33,741 bases of DNA from Lentisphaerae bacterium GWF2_50_93 (GCA_001804815.1 MHBI01000047.1:1-33741); one strand, 5' to 3'. Shown: positions 9,142 through 17,663, counted from the first letter of the stretch. The notes: generated by a model not told the origin, from the letters alone. Made by a program: numbers and translations.

Positions 9142-9365
9142 TTGACACCGGGACGGAAGTAATGGCTCTCTTTCCCACGGATCGCCGGCACCCTTGCCGG
9201 CATCTTCATAGACTCTATTTTTGCTCCCGCTCTTCCACGTCAATTGTCAATTGCGGGGGTGTGACCCCGAGGGTCACGGGGAAAATGCCGCACTATACAG
9301 CCTTACAGGTTCCAGCAGGGGGAAAGAGACATTCTGGAAAAAGCATCAGGAATAGCTTAAAATGC

Positions 9366-9641
9366 GAAATCGAGTAAGCGTTAAGCTGGGTGAAGTGAGG
9401 CTGTTTTTCCAAGAAAGTATGTCGGGTTTTAACCCGACAATTAGTTGGCGGTTTGAAAACCGCCCTACGTGTGAGACTAAAAGACCAACTTAACGGTTAC
9501 GAAATCGGTAAGCGTTAAGCTGGTTGAAGTGAGGCTGTTTTTCCAAGAAAGTATGTCGGGTTTTAACCCGACAATTAGTTGGCGGTTTGAAAACCGCCCT
9601 ATGCGTGAGGCTAAAAGACCAACTTAACGGTTACGAAATCG
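9366..9641. repeat. Two tandem ~134-bp structured elements
   Basis: GAAATCG occurs at 9366, 9501 and 9635 and bounds two near-identical units. Each unit begins GTAAGCGTTAAGCTGG and ends with the near-complement CCAACTTAACGGTTAC (about 18-bp imperfect terminal inverted repeat). Each carries two internal hairpins, TGTCGGGTT/AACCCGACA (two-base loop) and GGCGGTTT/AAACCGCC (two-base loop). Each unit can therefore fold as a three-way junction. No open reading frame lies inside. This is MITE-like or a structured-repeat family; a transcribed RNA is not excluded. Confidence 0.88.
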
Positions 9642-9748
9642 ACCCTTAATAATCATCCTAAGCCACTAAAACCATCTAAATATTATCATATTATATTTAT
9701 AATAATCAACTTAAGTGCTAACGACACCGACTTATATATACTATGCGT

Positions 9749-10024
9749 GATTTTTACCTGCAATCCTTCAGCTTGGTTGTCTCTAACATATCCGAATTTC
9801 TTCCCCCATTTGAACATTGATGATACAACCGTCAGATTCTTGTTGATTCTTGCCAAGGACATCGGCTCCACGTCATCCATTGTCAATATTTCATCAATGC
9901 TTTTTCCTCTGTATCTGGGATTCTTGTTTCTGTTGGCTGGGACACGGAGAAGCTTTTCCTTGAAAGTGTTTATTTTCCCTCTGTCAATGCTGTTAATGTC
10001 CACATTTCCCATAATCTCAAGGAA
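9749..10024 (-). pseudogene. Tyrosine recombinase (integrase) remnant, core-binding domain only
   Basis: The segment reading LEIMGNVDINSIDRGKINTF ... MSLARINKNLTVVSSMFKWG ... GYVRDNQAEGLQVK has the pattern of the SAM-like core-binding domain of phage integrases (NKNLTVVSSMFKWGKKFGY is the helix before the catalytic domain). The catalytic R...H-x-x-R...Y domain is missing: after QVK the frame runs into unrelated residues and stops at 9686. The 5' side dissolves into TAACTCGTACGGGG repeats. It is a dead fragment of a past mobile element, close to tRNA-Ala. Confidence 0.75.
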
Positions 10025-10027
10025 TAT

Positions 10028-10165
10028 TAACTCGTACGGGGTCTGGTTAACTCGTACGGGGTCTGGCACTAACTCGTACGGGGTCTGGCACCATACTTTT
10101 AATATTCTACACTCATCTAACTCGTACGGGGTCTGGCACCATACTTTTAATATTCTACACTCATA
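10028..10165. repeat. Tandem TAACTCGTACGGGGTCTGG repeats
   Basis: The 19-bp unit TAACTCGTACGGGGTCTGG starts at 10028, 10048, 10070 and 10118. The last two copies belong to a perfect 48-bp tandem duplication (10070-10117 and 10118-10165) that also carries an AT-rich tail (CATACTTTTAATATTC). A related GGGTCTGGCGCC word occurs at ~10268. It abuts the integrase remnant. Confidence 0.9.
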
Positions 10166-10331
10166 ATTTGACTCATTATTATCATTTTACTGCGTTACTT
10201 CAAGTATCTATGCGGATAATTATTATATTAATAAACACCATAGTTTTATGGATAATTTTAGCGCCATTCGGGTCTGGCGCCATCCTTCACCTTTGAACAT
10301 TTTCATACCAGTCTTATTCCAATAAAGTGGC

Positions 10332-10736
10332 TTGCCATCCGTAGCACGATTGCGTAGCAATTGGGCGAAAGAATTAGATAAGATGCCTTGAGCTGAAGGA
10401 ATGGCCGGAACCGGATTTCAGATATCTTTCAAAGTCCATTGCCCTCTGCTTTTCCTCGAAAGCTGCATAGAACTTCAGTTTCCATGGTTTGAATTTGGAA
10501 GTATGAGGACAAAGGCCGGAGTTATGATCCTTGATGCGTTGCTTGAGATCTTCGCTGAATCCAATATACTTCTGAGGCGCGACTTTGCTTTGAATTATAT
10601 AGACATAATACATTGAAGGCCCTCCTACGCGCAAGGCTATGGAGGGCACCATCCTTCGCCTTGACAATATGCGCGTTATTTTATCTCTAAAAGATGGATT
10701 GCCATCCGTAGCACGATTGCGTAGCAATTGGGCGAA
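10332..10736. repeat. Perfect 38-bp direct repeats flanking the GIY-YIG gene
   Basis: The sequence TTGCCATCCGTAGCACGATT... is identical for 38 bp at 10332-10369 and 10699-10736, 367 bp apart, with a small internal hairpin (ATTGC-GTA-GCAAT). The GIY-YIG gene lies between. In addition CACCATCCTTCGCC (10647-10660) is a perfect inverted copy of 10731-10744, which overlaps the CCA end of the tRNA-Ala gene. The arrangement resembles a small mobile cassette or duplication next to a tRNA 3' end. Confidence 0.85.
10374..10613 (-). CDS. Small GIY-YIG family nuclease-like protein
   Basis: 79 residues from the ATG at 10613. YYVYIIQS and KYIGFSEDLKQRIKDHN are the GIY and YIG strands with the conserved catalytic-type Arg (QRIKDHN). 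HTSKFKPWKLKFYAAFEEK and the final YLKSGSGHSF complete the domain, matching the UPF0213/short GIY-YIG family in length. The open frame extends upstream through the tRNA gene (MACKRSRVQLPYAPP is translated tRNA-Ala), so the internal start is preferred. Function is unknown; such single-domain proteins are often multi-copy and found just behind tRNA genes. The catalytic Glu of homing enzymes is not certain here (E in FERYL is a candidate). Confidence 0.85.
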   Translation of the reverse strand: MYYVYIIQSKVAPQKYIGFSEDLKQRIKDHNSGLCPHTSKFKPWKLKFYAAFEEKQRAMDFERYLKSGSGHSFSSRHLI

Positions 10737-10739
10737 GGA

Positions 10740-10816
<77 letters not shown>

Positions 10817-10920
10817 ATGCGTAGGGAAAAACATGAAATTCGAATCTCGAAATCCGAACAATGAATATTCGGAAAAGTCCGGTAAAATAACACACAACCC
10901 AAGTTTTGCAACCTCATCTT

Positions 10921-10955
10921 AATTTTTATTTAACCAGTCCGGTTAAATAAAAATT
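10921..10955. terminator. AT-rich perfect hairpin between exonuclease III and tRNA-Ala
   Basis: The arms 10921-10935 and 10941-10955 are perfectly complementary over 15 bp (AATTTTTATTTAACC and its reverse complement), with loop AGTCC. The stem base is A/T-rich on both sides, so it could act as a U-rich terminator in either direction. It lies 15 bases past the exonuclease III stop codon. Confidence 0.65.
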
Positions 10956-10969
10956 TCATCGCAATAAAC

Positions 10970-11740
10970 CTACACATCCAGGTCAATGACGATCGGACAG
11001 TGGTCCGAGCCCATCACATCGCCCATCATCTCCGAGGATTTGACTTTCTTGAAAAGGCCCGGCGTCACGTAATGGTAGTCAAGTCTCCAGCCGACGTTCC
11101 TGCCTCTTGCGGCGGTCCGCATGCTCCACCATGTATATGCCTCGGCCTTGTCGGGATGGAGTTTCCGGAAGGTGTCGATGTAGCCATGCTTCTCCCATTT
11201 GTCCATCCAGTCGCGTTCAATCCTGAGGAAACCCGAAACATCCTCATTTTCCCTGGGGCGGGCGAGATCGATTTCGTTGTGGGCGGTATTGTAGTCGCCG
11301 CAGACGAGGAGTTCCCTGCCCTCCTTCCTGCGGGCTTCGCAGAATTCCAGGGTGGCGTCATAGAACTCCAGCTTGTACTTTAGGCGCTCGTCGTCCTTCT
11401 GGCCGTTCGGGAAATAAATATTGAGGAGCATGAACTGCGGCAGGTCCATCACGATTATCCTGCCTTCATTGTCAAATTTCGGATCGAGCGCGAATCCGAA
11501 ATCCACGTTCTTCGGTTCGACCCTTGCGAAGTCCGCAGTTCCGCTGTAGCCTTTTTTGACTCCGGAACACCAGTAGCTCCTGTAGCCGGGGATGCACCGG
11601 AGCTCCATATCCAGCTGGTCCTCTTCAGCCTTCGTCTCCTGAAGGCATAGGACATCCGGCTTCTCCCTAAGCACCCATTCTGCAAAGCCTTTCTTCTGGA
11701 CGGCTCTTATCCCATTCACGTTCCAGGATATTATCCTCAT
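10970..11740 (-). CDS. xth: Exodeoxyribonuclease III (AP endonuclease)
   Basis: 256 residues, the usual length. The EEP-superfamily motifs are all present: ISWNVNGIRA with the active Asn at the N-terminus, LQETKAEEDQ (metal-binding Glu), YFPNGQKDDERLKYK, CGDYNTAHNEIDLA (Asp and Asn), and the C-terminal GSDHCPIVIDLD with the catalytic Asp-His pair. The enzyme cleaves DNA 5' of abasic sites and removes 3'-blocking groups in base excision repair. GGAG precedes the ATG by 8 bases. It is monocistronic, with a candidate terminator at 10921-10955. Confidence 0.96.
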   Translation of the reverse strand: MRIISWNVNGIRAVQKKGFAEWVLREKPDVLCLQETKAEEDQLDMELRCIPGYRSYWCSGVKKGYSGTADFARVEPKNVDFGFALDPKFDNEGRIIVMDLPQFMLLNIYFPNGQKDDERLKYKLEFYDATLEFCEARRKEGRELLVCGDYNTAHNEIDLARPRENEDVSGFLRIERDWMDKWEKHGYIDTFRKLHPDKAEAYTWWSMRTAARGRNVGWRLDYHYVTPGLFKKVKSSEMMGDVMGSDHCPIVIDLDV

Positions 11741-11867
11741 TTTTTAACTCCATGTGCCAAATATGATTTGTTAGGATTCATTTGAGACTGTAAAGTAATA
11801 GTTTAATACAATAAAAACTACTGAACAAGCAGGACTTGTCTAATATTTCAAGGACTAAGGTTATTCG

Positions 11868-13850
11868 ATGGCCGACAAAGACAAATATTCATATAAAAGA
11901 CAGAGTTATTTCCGGCTCCTGACATATGCATTGCCATACAAGCGCAAGCTTGCAATAGGAATCCTGGCGGGATTCGTATCTGCCGGCTCCCTCTTCGGAA
12001 GCCTGTTCTGGATCAAGCCCTTCTTCCAATCCCTGGAAAACGGAGGTAGCGCCACCGCGATCGTCAAGAATGAAACCAGCCATAAAGCTGCGCCAATAGC
12101 CCAGGAGGCAAATCCCAAACCGGAAGAAGCCGTCGTCCCCTCCAGTGGGAAGAAGGACGAAAACCTTCTCCAGATGGTGCAGATCTCCCAGAAGATCGTG
12201 GACTACCTCCACATTAACGTGCAGCTCGTAAAAAACGGCATGATGACCTGGCAGTGCCTCCTCATCGCCAGCTCAATGTTCATACTGCTATGGTTCCTGA
12301 GAAGCGCCGGCATATACGTGAACAAGCTCTACACGCGCTGGGTCGGCACAAGGGTGGTCGCCGATCTCCGCGACAAGGCCTTTGAAAAGCTGGTCGGACA
12401 GTCCATGAAGTTCTACGGGAAGGCCGATATCGGACAGCTAATAAGCCGATGCACCAACGATACTGGCGCGATCGAATCCTCGGTCTCCTTCACCATAGAG
12501 GACGCCACTCGCTGCCCGATCGAGCTTCTCTCATGCGTGGGGTTTGTAGTTTATGTAAGCCTGCAGAACGAAAACATGATCCTTCCGCTCATACTCCTCA
12601 TCGGACTGCCCGCCTCCGTCCTGCCGATAATAATCATTGGGCGCAGGATAAGGAAAATATACCAGAAGTCATTCTCGCGGATTGCCGACGTAGTCACCAG
12701 GATGCACGAGGTCTTTACAGGAATCCTGATAGTAAAGGCATATAACATGGAACAGCAGGAAATCGACACGTTCAAGAATGTCAACAGGACATATTTCAGG
12801 ACCGTCATAAAGGCCCTGCGCGCCGAGCTCATGATAGCTCCGCTCGTTGAATTCGTCTCAGTTGTCAGCGTGATAATATTCCTTCTCTACTGCTGCTACA
12901 TAAGCATGCCGATAAGCGACATCGCGCAGCTGATAGTCCCAATCATCTTCGCCTACAGGCCGGTCAAGGACATCATAAAGATCAACACCTACATCCAGCG
13001 CAGCATGGCCGCAGCCGACAGGTATTTCGACCTGATCGACACGCATACCGAAGTCACGGAAAAGCCCGGCGCGGCAGAGCTCAGCGAATTCCGCAGCGAG
13101 ATCAAGTTCAACGATGTCGTTTTCTCATATGAGGACAAGCGCATCCTCGAAAACATGAATCTTACGATCCCCAAGGGCAGCGTGGTCGCCGTAGTCGGGG
13201 AAACAGGCTCCGGGAAGACCACGATAGCAAATCTCATAGCCCGGTTCTACGATGTGGACTCAGGTTCCGTCACAATTGACGGGCACGATGTCCGCGACAT
13301 AAAAATCTCATCCCTGCGAAACCACATAGGGATTGTCTCCCAGACCACGATCCTCTTCAATGACACCATCGCAAACAACATCTCATACGGTTTCCAGTCG
13401 GCTACAAAAGAGCAGATCGTAGCGGCCGCAAAACAGGCGAACGCATATTCATTCATAATGGACGGACGCCATTCTGAAGGATTCGACACCGTCGTCGGGG
13501 AGAAAGGATCCAAGCTGAGCGGAGGCGAAAAGCAGAGAATCTCAATTGCACGGGCCATCCTCAAGAATCCTCCGATCCTGATCCTTGACGAAGCAACGAG
13601 CGCCCTTGATACCGTCACTGAACGCCTTGTCCAGGAAGCCCTGAACAACCTCATGGAGAACAGGACCGTCTTTGCAATAGCCCATCGTCTGAGCACGATC
13701 AAGCATGCAAACCTCATCATTGTCCTTTCGCAGGGGAAGATTGTCGAACAGGGAACCCACGACGAGCTCATTGCCAAGGGCGGCCAGTACATGAAGCTCC
13801 ACGACATGCAGTTCGGGATGAAGAAGGAAGAGGAACAATCGAACGGCTGA
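11868..13850 (+). CDS. MsbA-like ABC exporter (fused membrane and ATPase domains)
   Basis: 660 residues. The transmembrane domain (TM1 ~28-49, TM2 ~131-150, further segments to ~370) precedes the nucleotide-binding domain. The ATPase has Walker A GETGSGKT (444-451), Q-loop VSQTTILF, signature LSGGEKQ (550-556), Walker B LILDEATSALD (571-581) and the switch His in AIAHRLST (606). A polar insert (about 58-98) in the first periplasmic loop makes it longer than E. coli MsbA (582 residues). In a diderm with lpxD nearby, lipid A-core flipping is plausible, but drug or lipid export by a homodimer cannot be excluded. AAGG lies upstream of the ATG. The last codons and stop (QSNG*) lie in AATCGAAC-type repeat text. 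Confidence 0.92.
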   Translation: MADKDKYSYKRQSYFRLLTYALPYKRKLAIGILAGFVSAGSLFGSLFWIKPFFQSLENGGSATAIVKNETSHKAAPIAQEANPKPEEAVVPSSGKKDENLLQMVQISQKIVDYLHINVQLVKNGMMTWQCLLIASSMFILLWFLRSAGIYVNKLYTRWVGTRVVADLRDKAFEKLVGQSMKFYGKADIGQLISRCTNDTGAIESSVSFTIEDATRCPIELLSCVGFVVYVSLQNENMILPLILLIGLPASVLPIIIIGRRIRKIYQKSFSRIADVVTRMHEVFTGILIVKAYNMEQQEIDTFKNVNRTYFRTVIKALRAELMIAPLVEFVSVVSVIIFLLYCCYISMPISDIAQLIVPIIFAYRPVKDIIKINTYIQRSMAAADRYFDLIDTHTEVTEKPGAAELSEFRSEIKFNDVVFSYEDKRILENMNLTIPKGSVVAVVGETGSGKTTIANLIARFYDVDSGSVTIDGHDVRDIKISSLRNHIGIVSQTTILFNDTIANNISYGFQSATKEQIVAAAKQANAYSFIMDGRHSEGFDTVVGEKGSKLSGGEKQRISIARAILKNPPILILDEATSALDTVTERLVQEALNNLMENRTVFAIAHRLSTIKHANLIIVLSQGKIVEQGTHDELIAKGGQYMKLHDMQFGMKKEEEQSNG

Positions 13851-14348
13851 GCAATCGAACATTCGAATTACAAAGTAATTTTGGAGTTCTGGCAATTCCG
13901 CCTGTGCTTATTTTGATGTAGCGTTGCCCGTCTCGGGCAAGATTCCAGATGTATTGCTTTTCTCCGAGAAGGAACCTAGCAAAGATTCTTGTCTGTGACA
14001 GACAACCCTACATTTCTCGAACTTCCACGATACTCCCTCCCTTTCTTGATGCATTTCCGTATATTTCCGACATTTACAACTCAATGTTTTAATTGTATAT
14101 TACGTGTAGGCGTAATTGAACTTGCTGGAAGCCGGAAAACGAGAGGCGGAGGAGGACCGGATATTTACGCGTCATTCCAGTACATGGAGCCTTTCTCCAC
14201 GCCATGCGTTTCCATTCGCTGTTGAAACGTTCACAACTACGCATAAACCCTACCTTGTTTTCGATTAATTCAACTTGAAAAACAGGCGTTTTTCGCTTCA
14301 ATTATCCCAGGGTCATTAACATGGAAGGGACAGGCAGCCGGGGGGAAT
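13851..14348. other. Intergenic region between exporter and desaturase
   Basis: About 500 bases without a convincing gene; a 78-codon frame (13989-14225) shows no family resemblance. It begins with CAATCGAACATTCGAATTAC-type text and has a TTGCCCG-TCT-CGGGCAA hairpin at 13924-13940. It also carries a partial GATTCTTGTCTGTGACAGAC word near 13983, and presumably the promoter of the desaturase gene. Confidence 0.5.
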
Positions 14349-15386
14349 ATGGATATGGCAGTGACTGAAACAGCGTCTTCCAACAAGGCTCAGGACGAGC
14401 AGAGTCCGAGTAGGGAGTGGCCCGCCTGGCATGCTTCACTGTCAAAATACAGGGATCCCAGCGCCGCCAAGTCAATCTGGCAGTTGATCAACACAATGAT
14501 CCCGTACTTCGTCCTCTGGTTCCTGATGATCATGTCGATAAGGCGTGGCTACCCGTATGCGCTGACTCTTGCCCTTGCGGCACTCGCCGCCGCATTTCTT
14601 GTCCGGATATTCATCCTGTTCCACGACTGCGTGCATGGATCATTCTTCAGGAAAAAAGGGCCGAACACTTTCTTCGGACATCTTCTAGGGCTGATGGTCT
14701 TCACGCCGTTCGATGACTGGAGGTTCAGCCATCTCCGGCATCATGCAAGCTATGCAGACCTGGATGCGCGTGGATTCGGCGATATCTGGACCATGACGCT
14801 GGCGGAGTATCATGCCGCATCCAAATGGAAAAGAACATGCTATCGGCTATACCGCAACCCGGTGGTTCTTGTTGGGATGGGCGCGCTGTTCAGCTTTCTT
14901 CTCCGCTACCGGCTTCCGGCCCGGAAGTCGATGCGCAAGGAGCGTGCAAGCGTCATATTCACAGATCTGCTAATTGTCGGCATAGTGATGACAGCTGCCT
15001 GGAGCATAGGCTGGCGTACATATGTGCTAATCCAATTGCCTGTGATATGGATGGCCGGAGCTGCGGGAATCTGGCTCTTCTATGTGCAGCACCAGTTCGA
15101 CGGCGTCTATTGGTCTCGCAAGAAGGACTGGGATGCAATGCGTGCCGCGATGGAAGGCAGTTCCTTCTACAAATTGCCGGCGGTGATGCGCTGGTTCTCC
15201 GGCAGCATCGGATACCATCATGTGCATCATCTGGGCTCCAGGATCCCGAACTACCGTCTCAAGGAATGCTACGATGCCATTCCTGCACTGCGGTCTAGGG
15301 CGCCGCTCACTTTCTGGAAGAGCCTTTCCGCAATCCGGCTGAAAGTATGGGACGAGGAACAAAAGAGACTTGTAGGATTCCGTTAG
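14349..15386 (+). CDS. Membrane fatty acid desaturase
   Basis: 345 residues. The three histidine boxes of the integral-membrane di-iron desaturases are present: HDCVH (92-96), HLRHH (128-132) and HHVHH (290-294). Hydrophobic pairs lie around residues 45-90, 105-120 and 200-245. The YVQHQFDGVYW stretch is typical of acyl-lipid desaturases of the omega-6/delta-12-like group. It would introduce a cis double bond into membrane fatty acids using oxygen, and so raises membrane fluidity. GGGGGAAT just upstream of the ATG at 14349 supports this start; an ATG two codons later is the alternative. Regioselectivity cannot be read from sequence. Confidence 0.92.
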   Translation: MDMAVTETASSNKAQDEQSPSREWPAWHASLSKYRDPSAAKSIWQLINTMIPYFVLWFLMIMSIRRGYPYALTLALAALAAAFLVRIFILFHDCVHGSFFRKKGPNTFFGHLLGLMVFTPFDDWRFSHLRHHASYADLDARGFGDIWTMTLAEYHAASKWKRTCYRLYRNPVVLVGMGALFSFLLRYRLPARKSMRKERASVIFTDLLIVGIVMTAAWSIGWRTYVLIQLPVIWMAGAAGIWLFYVQHQFDGVYWSRKKDWDAMRAAMEGSSFYKLPAVMRWFSGSIGYHHVHHLGSRIPNYRLKECYDAIPALRSRAPLTFWKSLSAIRLKVWDEEQKRLVGFR

Positions 15387-15483
15387 TTACGGAAACAGGA
15401 ACACCAATTGTGCCTAATAACGAGGAGACTTGATTTTCATTCCTGTGTGATTTATATTCAAGTCAAAATGAGAGAGAGGTTTT

Positions 15484-15735
15484 ATGCCTGCACTTATCAA
15501 GGAAAACATGATGAAAATCATTGAGGAACAGCCGGACGACAGTTCGTTCGATGAGATTCTTCGCGAGCTGGCTTTTTCCGAAATGATTGACAAGGGGCTT
15601 GATGAGTCCAAGAACAAAAGAATCATCAGCAATGAAGACATGAAAAGAGAAACGGCATTTATGATGAGGCTCAGATCCTGCAGCATCTGCCTGAAACAGG
15701 CTTCAAATATCAGCATTCCTCCAATAGGCACATGA
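15484..15735 (+). CDS. Small antitoxin-like protein, possibly frameshifted
   Basis: 83 residues with a good ribosome site (GAGAGAGG). The first ~57 residues (MKIIEEQPDDSSFDEILREL, then IDKGLDESKNKRIISNEDMK) follow the pattern of small antitoxins that precede RelE/ParE toxins: acidic, 'D-D-S-S-F-D-E-I', then 'G-L-x-x-S..RIIS.E.MK'. After MKRE the frame turns into a Cys/Ser-rich tail without resemblance. The +1-shifted frame (NGIYDEAQILQHLPETGFKY..., ending at ~15784) looks more protein-like, hinting at a frameshift or a fusion scar. No toxin gene follows; the chaperone gene does. Confidence 0.6.
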   Translation: MPALIKENMMKIIEEQPDDSSFDEILRELAFSEMIDKGLDESKNKRIISNEDMKRETAFMMRLRSCSICLKQASNISIPPIGT

Positions 15736-15946
15736 GGATTACTGAATTCAACCGCATCGGGATAAAAATCATCTCCGGCGCGTGAAAAGTACCGCAGACA
15801 CATTATTTTAACTGGCCGGGTAATTGCAAAAGTATTAGGAAGCCGGGATCCAGGAGCCAGAATGATTGGCAAACATGCCGGGCCTGATTTGGGGTTCATT
15901 CTGGATTCCAACTTTTGAATTCCTGAAAAACATCAAGGAGACAGCA

Positions 15947-16564
15947 ATGAGGAAACTGACCGTACTTTCGTTATTATTATCGCTTTTCACCGCCGCGGGC
16001 GGATTCTGCGCCGACCAGAAGTTTGCAGTGGTGGACATGGAGAAGCTGTTCCAGAGCTACTACAAGACAAAGATAGCCGACGCGGACATCAAGAAGCAGG
16101 CGGAGGTGTTCAAGGACTATTCCGACAAGCTCAACGAGTCGCTGCTGAAGCTGCAGGACGAGTTCAAGGAGATGCGCGACGCCGCCCAGAACATCGCCCT
16201 CAGCGAGGCCGAACGTGAGAACAAGAGGCTTGCTGCGCAGGACAAGTACCGCCAGCTGAAGGAGAAGGAAGCCGAGCTCAAACAGTATAATTCGGAAAAA
16301 CAGGGGCAGCTGAAGGACATTTATGAGGAGAAGAGGAACGGCCTGCTGAAGGAGATATCAGAGACCATCAAGAAATACTGCGTGCCCCTGGGAATCACCA
16401 TAGTGCTCGATTCATCGGGCAAGACCTTGAACAACATCCCTTCAATAGTATACAGGGTTCCCGAGCTGGATATAACGGACGTCATCCTCAAGGAGATCAA
16501 CAAGGCCGTGGACGACAAGAGGAAAGAAGAAAAGAAGGAGACCTCGGAACCTGCGAAAAAATAA
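15947..16564 (+). CDS. OmpH/Skp-family periplasmic chaperone
   Basis: 205 residues from the ATG at 15947, chosen because AAGGAG sits 6 bases upstream and a signal peptide starts there (RKLTVLSLLLSLFTAAGGFCA). The mature part begins FAVVDMEKLFQSYYKTKIAD, the typical OmpH start. It then forms a long charged coiled coil (about 55-145), ends with LGITIVLDSSG and a short helix, and closes with a Lys/Glu tail. Skp holds unfolded outer-membrane proteins in the periplasm and passes them to BamA. It lies 52 bases upstream of lpxD, the conserved order in many diderms, although bamA, fabZ and lpxA are not in the window. Confidence 0.9.
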   Translation: MRKLTVLSLLLSLFTAAGGFCADQKFAVVDMEKLFQSYYKTKIADADIKKQAEVFKDYSDKLNESLLKLQDEFKEMRDAAQNIALSEAERENKRLAAQDKYRQLKEKEAELKQYNSEKQGQLKDIYEEKRNGLLKEISETIKKYCVPLGITIVLDSSGKTLNNIPSIVYRVPELDITDVILKEINKAVDDKRKEEKKETSEPAKK

Positions 16565-16616
16565 ACTTCCTTCATAAGACTGAAAAACTAATTTAAACAT
16601 CTGGAGAAATAATAAA

Positions 16617-17663
16617 ATGGGCAGAGAGATAAGTGTAAAGGAACTTGCGAAACTTGTCGACGGCAAGATAGTCGGCGACGAAAACATTGTCATGAAATCC
16701 GTATCATCCCTCAAGGACGCCGGGGCAGGCGACGTCTCATTCCTTGCGAACAAGAAATATGCCGCGCAGGTGCAGAAGACGAAGGCGTCAGCCGTGATAG
16801 CGGGCGAGGATTTCACCGAGTCCCCCAGGGAAGGGCAGGCCTTCATCCTCTGCAAGAACGCCAACACGGCAGTTTCAAAGGCGATCGACTTCTTCGCCCC
16901 TCCTGCGATAAAATTTCCTCCGGCAATCGATCCGAAGGCGTCGGTTGCGAAATCCGCAAGGATCGGAAAGGACGTACACGTCGGACCCTGCGCCGTGATC
17001 GACGAGGAGGCTGAAATCGGCGACGGTTCGGTGATCTGCGCCGGAACATATATCGGCCATTACACTAGGATCGGTTCGAAATGCCTGATCTATCCGAACG
17101 TCTCCATCAGGGAACGCTGCATCATCGGCAGCAGGGTCATAATCCATTCGGGCACTGTAATAGGAAGCGACGGCTTCGGATTCGAGGCCGGCCCCATGGG
17201 CATCCAGAAGATCCCACAGGTCGGAATCGTCCAGGTTGACGACGACGTCGAGATCGGCGGGAACTGCACGATCGACCGCGCCCGTTTCGGAAGGACGTGG
17301 CTCAAGAGGGGCGTGAAGCTGGACAACCAGGTACATCTCGCGCACAACGTGGTCGTCGGTGAATTCTCGATGCTCATCGGACAGTCCGGAGTGGCAGGAA
17401 GCACGGAGATCGGACGCGGAGTGATCATCGCGGCGCAGGCCGGGATAAACGGGCACATAACGATTGGCGACGGCGCAAGGGTGGCCGGAACAGCCGGAGT
17501 GCTGAAGGACGTTCCACCGGGGGAATCAGTTGTCGGCACGCCTGCGGAAAGCCCGCGCGACTTCCTCGAAAGGGTCACTCTCCCAGGCAAAGTCAAGAAG
17601 ATGCGTCAGACGATCAAGGAGCTCGAAGCGAAAATAGCCGACATTCAAGGCAGGGCATTATAG
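16617..17663 (+). CDS. lpxD: UDP-3-O-acylglucosamine N-acyltransferase
   Basis: 348 residues. The N-terminal uridine-binding domain (KELAKLVDGKIVGDENI, DVSFLANKKY) is followed by a left-handed beta-helix of hexapeptide repeats (about 100-320: IGKDVHVGPCAVIDEEAEIG, IGGNCTIDRARFG). The catalytic His lies in HLAHNVVVGE (His243, equivalent to His239 of E. coli). A C-terminal helix (MRQTIKELEAKIADIQ) ends the protein. The enzyme adds the N-linked hydroxyacyl chain in the third step of lipid A synthesis. Its presence argues for an LPS-bearing outer membrane. It sits between the Skp-like gene and a TPR gene 19 bases downstream. Confidence 0.97.
   Translation: MGREISVKELAKLVDGKIVGDENIVMKSVSSLKDAGAGDVSFLANKKYAAQVQKTKASAVIAGEDFTESPREGQAFILCKNANTAVSKAIDFFAPPAIKFPPAIDPKASVAKSARIGKDVHVGPCAVIDEEAEIGDGSVICAGTYIGHYTRIGSKCLIYPNVSIRERCIIGSRVIIHSGTVIGSDGFGFEAGPMGIQKIPQVGIVQVDDDVEIGGNCTIDRARFGRTWLKRGVKLDNQVHLAHNVVVGEFSMLIGQSGVAGSTEIGRGVIIAAQAGINGHITIGDGARVAGTAGVLKDVPPGESVVGTPAESPRDFLERVTLPGKVKKMRQTIKELEAKIADIQGRAL

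Larger units (their letters stand above)
8641..9365. other. Gene-poor spacer with several repeat relics
   Basis: I see no convincing gene. A 110-codon open frame at 9045-9377 is made of repeat relics and lacks protein-like character. The stretch holds the GTAGCACAGACATTC word and an adjacent palindrome (8797-8841), a GGGTCAGACCC palindrome (8981-8991), a direct repeat resembling an insertion-sequence end (9095-9141), and a GCCGGCACCCTTGCCGGC dyad (9184-9201). Confidence 0.6.

Noticed and set aside
9045..9377. 110-codon plus-strand frame in the repeat-rich spacer.
   Set aside because: It is made from repeat relics and palindromes, has no recognisable domain and no ribosome site.
9366..9641. 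Integron attC-like sites: GTTAAGC and ACTTAAC fit the GTTRRRY/RYYYAAC core patterns in the tandem elements.
   Set aside because: Within a unit the order is GTTRRRY then RYYYAAC, the reverse of attC; across the unit junction the order is right but the distance (~33 bp) is too short. No integron integrase or cassette ORF is present.
13989..14225. 78-codon frame between exporter and desaturase genes.
   Set aside because: No ribosome site, no family resemblance, and it begins in a repeat word (TTGTCTGTGACAGAC).
15414..15911. 165-codon minus-strand frame opposite the antitoxin-like ORF.
   Set aside because: No ribosome site or recognisable domain; the opposite strand has a good start and family-like sequence.
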